The translations under genes were made by a program, and so were the position numbers. From Gammaproteobacteria bacterium (GTDB lineage Bacteria > Pseudomonadota > Gammaproteobacteria > BMS3Bbin11): a DNA stretch of 7,362 nt. Each line of letters begins with the position of its first letter. Positions within the stretch are counted from its first letter, which is position 1. The notes under the pieces are model-generated. The model ran no database searches. It had not been told where the DNA came from and worked only from the letters and a program-made list of their open reading frames with translations. Location: assembly GCA_030617565.1 (NCBI GenBank), contig JAUWVE010000077.1, positions 1-7,362 of the forward strand. The letters are read 5' to 3'. Positions 1-6,442 of the stretch are shown here, one piece after another.

Positions 1-1681
1 CGACGCTGATATCAGCACCATCCAGTTGCACCTTCAGTATGTTCTGTTTGAATACCGTGGCCGGTTCTCCCAGGCTGGCAACGGGCAGTTGCAATGTTGC
101 TGCCCCATTAAAGTGCGGTGCCCGTATGTCACCCTGCCATGTCAGTTCTGTACAGAGGCTGGCGTCAGTCTGGTTCAGGCAGAGACGGCTCAGTTGCCCA
201 TCATTCCGGGTAATTCTCAATGCACTGGTCTCGGTAGTCTGCCACTGACCCAGGTCAGCATGATCGAGGGCCAGGCGCTCGATATCAGCGCTAAGTGTGT
301 CATCGCCCAGCCCTCCCTTCATGCTCAATTCTATGCCGCCACGGTTGGCCTCAATCAGTCTCAGGTCGAGTCGTGCATCACGCAGAGTGCCCTCCAGCCG
401 CATGTCGCCGTCGAACTCGTTGCCGGCAACATGGGCTTTTTCCACCCGGGTGGAAATCAGCATCGGCGCTTCGGGTGTCAGGCTGGAATCGAGCTTTACC
501 TCGGCATCGATTCGCGCCACCTGATGATCACCAGCTATCAGGTTGGTGCCATTGACTGTCAGCTTGATAGCGGGACGCATGCGCTCACCGAGCAGTTCAC
601 CTTCACCCTGGAGCTGGCCGGCCAAGCCGGGCCACAACTCGCCAAAATCCGGGATGTCGACCTGGAACTGCGCCAGATCCTGACGTTTCTCGTCGGGCGT
701 CACCGTTATGTTGGCCTGACCCGACTTCACATCCAGCATGGGGTAGCCCTCACCGCTCAGGGGTACACGGGCATCGAGTTGCCATGGGCGCAAAATCTGA
801 TCGAAGAGCACATCACCTGTAGCTTCGAGCCTGGCGATTTCACCGTCACCCGTACTACTTCCCTGCAGATTGACAGTGACGTCGGGTAAGTCGGCAGACA
901 CATCCTGCTGCAGATTAAGCTGTGCCATCGAAAACCCGGCACGCCAGACTGGCGCTTTTAAAGGATGGTCCACCTCAATGTCGAATATCGCCTGTGCCGG
1001 GCTGCTTAGCGCAGCCTTAAGATGTAACTGGTCAGTATCACCATTCAGCGTGGCCGCTCCTGTCAGCGGCTGCAACAGTTCCGGTGACTGCCAGTTCCAC
1101 TCCAGCTGTACTCCGCTCACCGATACTTTTTGTAAATCTGCTGACCCGCTGGCGTTTGCCGTCAGGTGGGGCATCTGCAACTCGACATGAGCCAGATTGA
1201 GCTGCTGAGATTCAAGGGTGGCCTGTCCGGAGAGCTGCTCGATCGGATACACCTTGTCGCCGCTGTTCACCTGCAGCGAAGAAACATCCAGCATCTCGAG
1301 GTGGACATCCGGCAACCAGCTAGGTCTATCTTTCGCATGGCGGTCATCCGTATCACTGCCGACGATCGTGACCTGGCCATTTACGAGCCCGAGTCGCTCG
1401 ATGTTAATAAGGCCACTCAGCAGGTCAAGTGGATGCCATACCAGTTCGGCCTGTTTTAGCTTGATTTCAAATGTGGGCGCATCAACCCAGGTCTCGTGCA
1501 AAACGAAATGCCCGAACAGCCTGCCCTCGACAGCACCGGCGCCAAGACTGACCTGGTCGCCAGCTAAACGATCAGTCAGTTGCAGCACAACCCTGAGGCC
1601 TGCCGTCGTACCGAGTAGAAAGATCAGGCTGGCCAGCAGACCGATTATTACAACGATGCTTGCACGTTTGAACAATGTCAC
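1..1681 (-). CDS. tamB: TamB, translocation and assembly module inner-membrane component (N-terminal part, cut by window edge)
   Basis: This is the N-terminal 560 codons of TamB, the long periplasm-spanning partner of TamA; it is anchored in the inner membrane and implicated in outer-membrane protein assembly and phospholipid transport to the outer membrane. The frame is open without a stop from a GTG at 1681 to the window edge. Residues 1-8 are short and basic, residues about 9-29 form one hydrophobic signal anchor, and the rest is repetitive amphipathic beta-strand sequence typical of AsmA/TamB proteins. Two closely spaced cysteines (Cys501 and Cys510, in LCLNQTDASLC) could form a disulfide, but that is inference. 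The family is usually about 1,200-1,300 residues, so more than half, including the C-terminal TamB domain, lies outside. The GTG start is favoured because it overlaps the tamA stop (GTGA) and has a GAGG eight bases upstream. The identification rests mainly on position after tamA and protein architecture. Confidence 0.9.
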   Translation of the reverse strand, partial: MTLFKRASIVVIIGLLASLIFLLGTTAGLRVVLQLTDRLAGDQVSLGAGAVEGRLFGHFVLHETWVDAPTFEIKLKQAELVWHPLDLLSGLINIERLGLVNGQVTIVGSDTDDRHAKDRPSWLPDVHLEMLDVSSLQVNSGDKVYPIEQLSGQATLESQQLNLAHVELQMPHLTANASGSADLQKVSVSGVQLEWNWQSPELLQPLTGAATLNGDTDQLHLKAALSSPAQAIFDIEVDHPLKAPVWRAGFSMAQLNLQQDVSADLPDVTVNLQGSSTGDGEIARLEATGDVLFDQILRPWQLDARVPLSGEGYPMLDVKSGQANITVTPDEKRQDLAQFQVDIPDFGELWPGLAGQLQGEGELLGERMRPAIKLTVNGTNLIAGDHQVARIDAEVKLDSSLTPEAPMLISTRVEKAHVAGNEFDGDMRLEGTLRDARLDLRLIEANRGGIELSMKGGLGDDTLSADIERLALDHADLGQWQTTETSALRITRNDGQLSRLCLNQTDASLCTELTWQGDIRAPHFNGAATLQLPVASLGEPATVFKQNILKVQLDGADISV

Positions 1682-3417
1682 AGGTCCGGCCTCAATGTCA
1701 CATGCAGTCGCCAGGGCCGATCCGGCTTGCTCAAGGCATTTGCAACATCAATTCTGAATACACCGAACGGCAGCTTCAGGCGCAGACCCACACCGGCGCC
1801 GTGGGCCAGCTGAACGGCATCGTCGGCAAAGAAAGCAGTACCGGCATCCCAGAAAACGGCCGCCCCGACCATGGGCTTGAAATAATGCTCATATTCGATG
1901 GTACCGAAGACGAGGGAGTCGCCACCGGTGAGACTGCCATTTTCATTGTGAGGGGCGAGTGATTCAAATTCATAACCGCGCACAGAGTTGTCGCCACCTG
2001 CATAGAAACGCAGCTGCTTGGGCAGCACACTGAAATCATCAACCAGTATTCTGCCAACACGTCCGCGCAACAACAGGCGGTCGTGCTCAATCACCGGCAG
2101 GATCAGATTTGCCTTGAGCTGGGCCTGCAGAAACGATTCGCTGGAAACAATACTTTGCGATGCACCGATGAGGTTTATAGCCAGCTGCCAGGCGCTACGC
2201 GGGAACAAAGGGTTGTCGGCGCGAGCATATGACCAGCCTGCCGTTGGAGCCAGAAAGCTGCCCTCACTGAATTCATCATCGAGTTCATTATCCACTGAAA
2301 ACAGCCACAGACCGTATTGCCAGTCATTGAGACCATGCTTCCAGACTCGACTTACATCGATGCCATTTACGAGGCTCTTCAGATCCTTATCGCGCCTGTC
2401 ATTATATTGATAGGTAAAGTGCAAGCTTTCTGCATACGGTCGAGCCAACGGAATCTCGTAGTCAAACAGCGCCAGTCGCTTTAGATCTGCATAATCAATC
2501 AGGACATCAAAGCCGTGCCCGCGGCTATTAACATAGCGCCGTTCCATGCCGAGCTTGCCGCGAATGCCAAGGTTGGTCGAGTAACCAACACCTGCGAAGT
2601 AACGGTCGCGCTTGCGCCTCTGAAGCTCTATGGATACCGGTATTTTGTCTCCCTCACGTTCGTCAAGCACAGGTGATATACGGATACTGCTGAAGTAGCC
2701 ACTCGCGGCGTAGTGTTGATGGAGTGCTTGCAGGTCATCATTGTTGAAGTACTGGCCAGGCTCGATATTGAAAAACCGCTGCAGGAAATCCTCATCGAAG
2801 TAATCTTTATCCAGGCGGATTTCGCTGTAGCGATAACGGGGGCCGGTCTCAAAAGTGATAAATATATCGGCCTGTTGCGTGGATCGATTTATGCGTATTT
2901 CACGCGTGCTAATGCGACTGTCGAAGAAACCATACTTGCGCGCCGTACGCTGGAGTTCCGTGATGGCATCCTGATAGTGCTTATCGACAAGAATGTCTCC
3001 AGACTGCAAGGGGAAAGCACTGCGCCAGTCCAGAAATGGATCGAAGTCTGCTCCGTCCCCGGTTATCTCGATCTGCACGCTGTCGATGATGACCGGCTGG
3101 CCTTTATCGACCTCAAACCGTATCCGCCGGTGCTCCGTATCTTCTTCTACATGGGGAGTAATGGCTGCCGAATAATAGCCGCTGGCCTTCAGGGCGTTGT
3201 CGATCTGGGCCATGGCCTGGCGCAGTCTTCGATCCAGCGCACGCTGCGATGTAGCCGCCGCAAGCTGGTTCGCAACCGTGATGTTCGCAGCCGCCTGCTC
3301 GAGCAGTACGCCATCGAGCCCGGTAATTTCGATTTCCGCAGCCGCCTGACCAGATGCTACTGCCGGCAACAATCCCAGCAGTCCTGCCAACGCCAGATAG
3401 AAGAATCCACGCATCAT
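1678..3417 (-). CDS. tamA: TamA, outer-membrane Omp85-family component of the translocation and assembly module
   Basis: This 579-residue protein matches the length of E. coli TamA (577). Residues 1 to about 23 are a signal peptide with a hydrophobic core (FFYLALAGLLGLLPAVASG). Three POTRA-like segments follow at about 28-106, 109-190 and 193-266; the second and third carry the family-like turns RKYGFFDSRI (160-169) and YAASGYFSSI (236-245). A beta-barrel fills about 270-579, with the conserved Omp85 loop signature VRGY at 479-482 within FYAGGDNSVRGYEF and a final strand ending LHVTLRPDL. Such proteins insert in the outer membrane, with the POTRA domains contacting TamB in the periplasm. The ATG at 3417 is followed at once by a second ATG at 3414; neither has a strong Shine-Dalgarno, so the start could be one codon later. 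The stop TGA overlaps the tamB GTG, indicating an operon. No disruption is visible. Confidence 0.95.
   Translation of the reverse strand: MMRGFFYLALAGLLGLLPAVASGQAAAEIEITGLDGVLLEQAAANITVANQLAAATSQRALDRRLRQAMAQIDNALKASGYYSAAITPHVEEDTEHRRIRFEVDKGQPVIIDSVQIEITGDGADFDPFLDWRSAFPLQSGDILVDKHYQDAITELQRTARKYGFFDSRISTREIRINRSTQQADIFITFETGPRYRYSEIRLDKDYFDEDFLQRFFNIEPGQYFNNDDLQALHQHYAASGYFSSIRISPVLDEREGDKIPVSIELQRRKRDRYFAGVGYSTNLGIRGKLGMERRYVNSRGHGFDVLIDYADLKRLALFDYEIPLARPYAESLHFTYQYNDRRDKDLKSLVNGIDVSRVWKHGLNDWQYGLWLFSVDNELDDEFSEGSFLAPTAGWSYARADNPLFPRSAWQLAINLIGASQSIVSSESFLQAQLKANLILPVIEHDRLLLRGRVGRILVDDFSVLPKQLRFYAGGDNSVRGYEFESLAPHNENGSLTGGDSLVFGTIEYEHYFKPMVGAAVFWDAGTAFFADDAVQLAHGAGVGLRLKLPFGVFRIDVANALSKPDRPWRLHVTLRPDL
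1690..1693 (-). promoter_or_regulatory. Ribosome binding site for tamB
   Basis: GAGG on the minus strand sits eight bases before the GTG at 1681, inside the last codons of tamA. It decides the choice of this non-ATG start and supports coupled translation of tamB with tamA through the 4-base GTGA overlap. Confidence 0.55.
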
Positions 3418-3418
3418 G

Positions 3419-3450
3419 CTATGCCGTAATACTGTGTTGGGGCGCCTGGG
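3419..3450. repeat. Imperfect direct repeat, copy proximal to tamA
   Basis: On the plus strand this unit begins ctatgccgtaata and ends ggcgcctggg. The same two blocks recur in the same order at 3456-3494 with 12 of 13 and 9 of 10 matches, but with a central spacer 7 bases longer in the other copy. On the tamA strand this copy ends one base before the tamA start codon. It may be a decayed tandem duplication or a pair of regulator sites; the sequence alone cannot separate these. Confidence 0.6.
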
Positions 3451-3455
3451 ATCCT

Positions 3456-3494
3456 CTATGCCTTAATATCACCTTATCCCTCCCGGTGCCTGGG
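3456..3494. repeat. Imperfect direct repeat, copy distal to tamA
   Basis: This unit begins ctatgccttaata and ends ggtgcctggg on the plus strand, matching the copy at 3419-3450 block by block. It lies between the stop of the small CGWLCPMG gene and tamA and also contains the candidate tamA minus-10 element. Confidence 0.6.
3463..3471 (-). promoter_or_regulatory. Possible extended minus-10 promoter element for tamAB
   Basis: On the minus strand this reads TGATATTAA: a TATTAA hexamer (4 of 6 matches to TATAAT) preceded by an extended minus-10 TG at the usual one-base spacing. No good minus-35 is present about 17 bases upstream. A start a few bases downstream would give a tamA leader of roughly 40 bases. 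This is a weak match offered only because no terminator or other strong promoter is visible in the gap. Confidence 0.22.
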
Positions 3495-3505
3495 CCTGAA
3501 AGCGA

Positions 3506-3859
3506 TTACTTATCACCTAACCGGCTGAGCATAAAACCCATCATGATAGCGAAGACAACCCACCGAAACCATGAAGTTTTGAATAGCTGCGGTACTGGAC
3601 GATGAAAACTTATTTTAGCAAGAAATCGTTCATGGAAAGCACCCATGGGACAAAGCCAGCCACAATAAAATCTGCCTCGCTGGCTGGAGAGTATCATGAA
3701 CAAGGTGATCAGACCGAGCACAGTAAAGCCAATTCTTGGACAAAAATAACCGCCTATGATCACCAATGGCAGCAACAGGATCATACTGAGTTGACTGCCT
3801 TTCCGACAACAGATTTCCCGGATCTTTGATTTTTGTTTTGCTCGCTTTTTTGACGTCAT
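3506..3859 (-). CDS. Short NapH-like 4Fe-4S-type membrane protein, probably C-terminally truncated
   Basis: The 117-residue product has a basic N-terminus (MTSKKRAKQKSK), hydrophobic segments at about 26-38 and 43-58, the motif CGWLCPMGAFHER at 66-78, and another hydrophobic segment at about 98-111 before ending LSRLGDK. The CGWxCPxG motif is the hallmark of polytopic NapH/CcoG/YccM-type proteins that bind [4Fe-4S] clusters and pass electrons at the inner membrane. Such proteins normally continue past this point into more membrane segments and a second cysteine motif ending CPxG. Here a TAA ends the frame, and I see no continuation in any minus-strand frame of the following 88 bases. So this is either a degraded gene or a minimal version with only Cys40, Cys66 and Cys70 near the motif. 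No redox gene flanks it. Its region is A+T-rich (132 G+C of 300 bases counted over 3541-3840). No clear ribosome site precedes the ATG. Function is unknown. Confidence 0.7.
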   Translation of the reverse strand: MTSKKRAKQKSKIREICCRKGSQLSMILLLPLVIIGGYFCPRIGFTVLGLITLFMILSSQRGRFYCGWLCPMGAFHERFLAKISFHRPVPQLFKTSWFRWVVFAIMMGFMLSRLGDK

Positions 3860-3873
3860 GATTTTAATGAAAT

Positions 3874-3879
3874 ATTATC
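3874..3879 (-). promoter_or_regulatory. Possible minus-10 element for the CGWLCPMG gene
   Basis: GATAAT on the minus strand matches five of six bases of the sigma-70 minus-10 consensus and lies 14 bases upstream of the ATG at 3859. The corresponding minus-35 region is poor (for example TGTGCA at an 18-base spacing). If used, the transcript would have only a few bases of leader, which fits the absence of a visible Shine-Dalgarno. Weak evidence. Confidence 0.25.
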
Positions 3880-3895
3880 CATATTTCCCCATAGA

Positions 3896-3926
3896 CCTGC
3901 ACATGCTACCACCTTTGGCGTACAGG
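3896..3926 (-). other. Possible RNA hairpin in the gap after the PGAP1-like hydrolase gene
   Basis: On the minus strand, CCTGTAC and GTGCAGG can form a 7-pair stem with one G-U wobble around a 17-base loop. It is not followed by a run of U, so it does not look like an intrinsic terminator. It lies between the hydrolase stop and the candidate promoter of the next gene. Confidence 0.25.
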
Positions 3927-3942
3927 AGTTGCAACTTGTTTC

Positions 3943-5013
3943 TCATTCCTCTTTCAGCCGATCGACAATAAGAGGTACCGCAGGGGGTATACGCTGACTG
4001 TTTTGAGTAATATTGCGGATCATCGACAGATGTGTTCCGCTAACAGTCTGATGTGGTATTTCCCTGAGTCGAGTCGATTCAACGGTCACCAGCCCGTCCC
4101 CGAGTCCATGTGTCATTGATGTGAGATATTTGCCAATTGCATTGATCTCTTTTTGGCGATCGCCAGATACTTTTTGACCTACACTGCCAAGCCAGCGGTT
4201 AATGTCACTTTCGTTCCATGGGGCGGTGATGCCGGCGATAATCAACATATTTACACTGTCAGGATGTTTTCGACCATTCAGTTCAGTTAAAAAACGGCTC
4301 CCGGGAAGCAAGTCAATTTTGGCCTCACCGGCACCGTCAAGAATAAACCCCAGCCAGTTGGCTTCACCATTTGTCAGCCGGGCAAGATGATCGCGCAGTT
4401 CTCCAAAGGCTCGGAATCGAGATAGCTGTGATCCATGGTTAGGTGTTCCCACCATAATGAGCAAGTTTACCTTTGGCACCTCACCTTGTTCAACCGAGCG
4501 GCCGTATTCAATTTCAGGACTGGTAAGCAAATCCCGGGCAACAAGCCCACCCATACTGTGAGCAGCAATAGAAATCCGACGAATACCCGACTGCCGAAGT
4601 CCCTTCAATTCTTCATATAACAAACGGGTCGACTCCACTATAGGCTGATCATTTGGATACTGCATCAGCCAGACATCAAAGTCCTCTTTTGCCAGCTCCG
4701 GAGCGAGATTTTGCCACACCTTGCCAGGGTCATCAAGACCATGAATAAGAACGACCGTTTTTTGAGTTGGATCCATCCCTCTGGGTAATTTCGTATCTGT
4801 CTCAAAAGAAAATAATCCGAATGTGGAGGAGAGCTGAGCTGTCTGTTCCGGAAATTTTTCTCTCACGCTATAGCGAAATTGACTTCGCAACTCCTTCTCT
4901 TCCTCAAGATAAAAATTGGAGATCAAATGCCACAGTCCAAAGAGCAATACAATTCCACCAATAACCCAGGGCCATCGTCTTTGTTTATTCCTTTTTTCTT
5001 TCTGATTTTTCAT
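3943..5013 (-). CDS. Membrane-anchored alpha/beta hydrolase, PGAP1/lipase-like
   Basis: The 356-residue product starts with a basic stretch (MKNQKEKRNKQRR) followed by one membrane segment at about 14-32 (WPWVIGGIVLLFGLWHLIS), so the catalytic domain probably faces the periplasm. The domain has the oxyanion-hole motif VVLIHGLDD (87-95), nucleophile elbow AHSMG with Ser153, the lipase-like GTPNHGS (189-195), a likely acid residue Asp306 in GDGLVTVES, and His328 in SGTHLSM. This suits an esterase or lipase of the PGAP1-like/triacylglycerol-lipase group; the substrate is not predictable. The elbow is AxSxG rather than GxSxG, a known variant in Bacillus-type lipases. The reading frame stays open upstream to an ATG at 5130, but that would overlap cls by 113 bases and put 39 extra residues ahead of the membrane anchor. 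The ATG at 5013, four bases after the cls stop, is therefore preferred; it has no strong ribosome site and is probably translationally coupled to cls. Confidence 0.88.
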   Translation of the reverse strand: MKNQKEKRNKQRRWPWVIGGIVLLFGLWHLISNFYLEEEKELRSQFRYSVREKFPEQTAQLSSTFGLFSFETDTKLPRGMDPTQKTVVLIHGLDDPGKVWQNLAPELAKEDFDVWLMQYPNDQPIVESTRLLYEELKGLRQSGIRRISIAAHSMGGLVARDLLTSPEIEYGRSVEQGEVPKVNLLIMVGTPNHGSQLSRFRAFGELRDHLARLTNGEANWLGFILDGAGEAKIDLLPGSRFLTELNGRKHPDSVNMLIIAGITAPWNESDINRWLGSVGQKVSGDRQKEINAIGKYLTSMTHGLGDGLVTVESTRLREIPHQTVSGTHLSMIRNITQNSQRIPPAVPLIVDRLKEE

Positions 5014-5017
5014 AAAT

Positions 5018-6442
5018 TCACAGTAAAGGTGATGCCAGTCGTGCAACCCTGGCAGAAACACGAAACCAGAGCGGCTTTTCGTCAAAGCGGGTACGATGCA
5101 CTTCTTCACAGCATGCGAGGTCCGTTTCAAGCATGTTTTCCACTTTTTTTACAAAATCACGGTCAGAAACAAGCCCTGTAGCCTCAAAGTTCAAGTATAA
5201 TGAACGGTTGTCAAGGTTCACGGTACCGATCCCCGCCACGATGTCATCCACCAGTATCACTTTCTGATGCATGAATCGGTCTTGGTAACGAAAAAGCCGT
5301 ACACCGCAGTTCGTCATGTCGGTATAGTAAGTAAAAGATGCGAGTTCAACAAACCTCTGATCTGCCTTGTCAGGAAGTATAACTCGAACGTCGACACCAC
5401 GAAGAGCTGCCGCCTGAAGCGCACGTACCATAATATCATCGGGCACGAAGTATGGGCTGGTTATCCATAGTTTATGCCGGGCCATATCAACTAATGTTGT
5501 GAAAAGTATACTGCAGTTTTTATTTGCGTCAGCCGGACCAGTGTTGACGATAGCAACGGCCTGATCATCCGTTTCCACTGGTTCTGTTGATGTGTTACTC
5601 TGAGGGATTTTACCGGTGGCCCAGAACCAATCCTTGAGAAAGGTGAGTTGAATGTGCTGGGCGGCTGGACCGTCAATCCTCATATGTGTATCTCGATACT
5701 TCAGGTATTCATCGCCGAGATTATGACCGCCGATGAATCCGGTTTTACCGTCCACGATGAGTAGTTTTCGATGATTACGAAAATTGATCTGAAAGCGGTT
5801 TCTATTGCCCTGTGTCGTCTTGAACCCTGAAACCTCGATGGACTCTTTTCGCATCGATTCGAGAAACGAATCCGGCAATTTAATGCTGCCAATTTCATCA
5901 TACAAAAAATGCACCTGAACACCGGAACGTGCTTTTTCAATAAGTGCATCGCGCAGGCTTCGACCGCTGGCATCATCGCGCACTATATAGAACTGGACGT
6001 ACACATAAGAATCAGCCCCGGCAATGGCATCAAGCATTGCGTTGTATGTTGCCTCTCCATCCACCAGCAACTCAACCTTGTTCCCCCTGGTAAACGGCAC
6101 ACCTGTTAGATTATGCACCAATGTTTCAATTACTTCGAGGTGTCCCTGCGGTTTTGCTGCCAAATTGTTCATGCGAGAGTACCATTCCGCCCAATGGTCA
6201 CCGAGAAGGGACTCCTTGTTCCGTATCGCTTCTGTGTAACCATGGAAGCGGGTCCGGCCAAAAAGAATGTAGAGTGGAATCGTGATGATCGGCATCGCAA
6301 TCAGGGCAATGAACCAGGCAATCGTGCCCTGGGATGAACGCGGTCGCATCACTACATCGATAGCAAGAAGAAGCCCGGCAGCTTCGGCGATGACGAGAAC
6401 CGCTCCGACAAGAGTGATATAATCCAGGTCAGGCATTTGCAT
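5018..6442 (-). CDS. cls: Cardiolipin synthase, ClsA-type, phospholipase D superfamily
   Basis: This 474-residue enzyme should condense phosphatidylglycerol into cardiolipin at the inner membrane. It has two N-terminal membrane segments (about 8-31 and 40-62, the PLDc_N region, with the family-like TIAWFIALIAMPIITIPLY) and two phospholipase D domains. Both catalytic HKD motifs are intact: HRKLLIVD with His224, Lys226 and Asp231, followed by GFIGGHNLGDEY, and HQKVILVD with His392, Lys394 and Asp399, followed by GTVNLDNRS. Length is close to E. coli ClsA (486), and the membrane anchors distinguish it from ClsB. The start is chosen at the ATG at 6442, which shares its A with the upstream TGA (TGATG), suggesting termination-reinitiation. 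A TTG one codon earlier (6445) and another ATG at 6436 are alternatives. It sits between two alpha/beta hydrolase genes in one operon. Confidence 0.95.
   Translation of the reverse strand: MQMPDLDYITLVGAVLVIAEAAGLLLAIDVVMRPRSSQGTIAWFIALIAMPIITIPLYILFGRTRFHGYTEAIRNKESLLGDHWAEWYSRMNNLAAKPQGHLEVIETLVHNLTGVPFTRGNKVELLVDGEATYNAMLDAIAGADSYVYVQFYIVRDDASGRSLRDALIEKARSGVQVHFLYDEIGSIKLPDSFLESMRKESIEVSGFKTTQGNRNRFQINFRNHRKLLIVDGKTGFIGGHNLGDEYLKYRDTHMRIDGPAAQHIQLTFLKDWFWATGKIPQSNTSTEPVETDDQAVAIVNTGPADANKNCSILFTTLVDMARHKLWITSPYFVPDDIMVRALQAAALRGVDVRVILPDKADQRFVELASFTYYTDMTNCGVRLFRYQDRFMHQKVILVDDIVAGIGTVNLDNRSLYLNFEATGLVSDRDFVKKVENMLETDLACCEEVHRTRFDEKPLWFRVSARVARLASPLL

Noticed and set aside
26..889. A 287-codon open frame on the plus strand opposite tamB
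   Set aside because: It lies wholly antisense to the tamB frame, which is open for 560 codons and encodes a recognisable TamB N-terminus. The antisense product shows no domain or signal I recognise; long antisense frames are common in G+C-richer genes.
2713..3429. A 238-codon plus-strand open frame opposite the tamA POTRA region
   Set aside because: It is antisense to the clearly real tamA coding sequence, and its translation shows no recognisable protein features.
3602..3829. A 75-codon plus-strand open frame opposite the small CGWLCPMG gene
   Set aside because: The minus-strand frame has a recognisable cysteine motif and membrane segments, while the plus-strand product has none, so it is a shadow.
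3851..3858. Perfect palindrome TGACGTCA overlapping the start codon of the small CGWLCPMG gene
   Set aside because: An 8-base palindrome within coding sequence is expected by chance in a window of this size, and no second copy or known bacterial operator match supports it.
3927..3936. Perfect palindrome AGTTGCAACT just after the PGAP1-like hydrolase stop, considered as a terminator
   Set aside because: It has no loop and is not followed by a U-run in transcript sense, so it cannot act as a standard intrinsic terminator; as an operator it is a lone short site.
5014..5130. N-terminal extension of the PGAP1-like hydrolase from an ATG at 5130
   Set aside because: It would overlap the end of cls by 113 bases and place 39 residues before the basic, membrane-anchoring N-terminus. 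The ATG at 5013 fits operon spacing and protein topology better.
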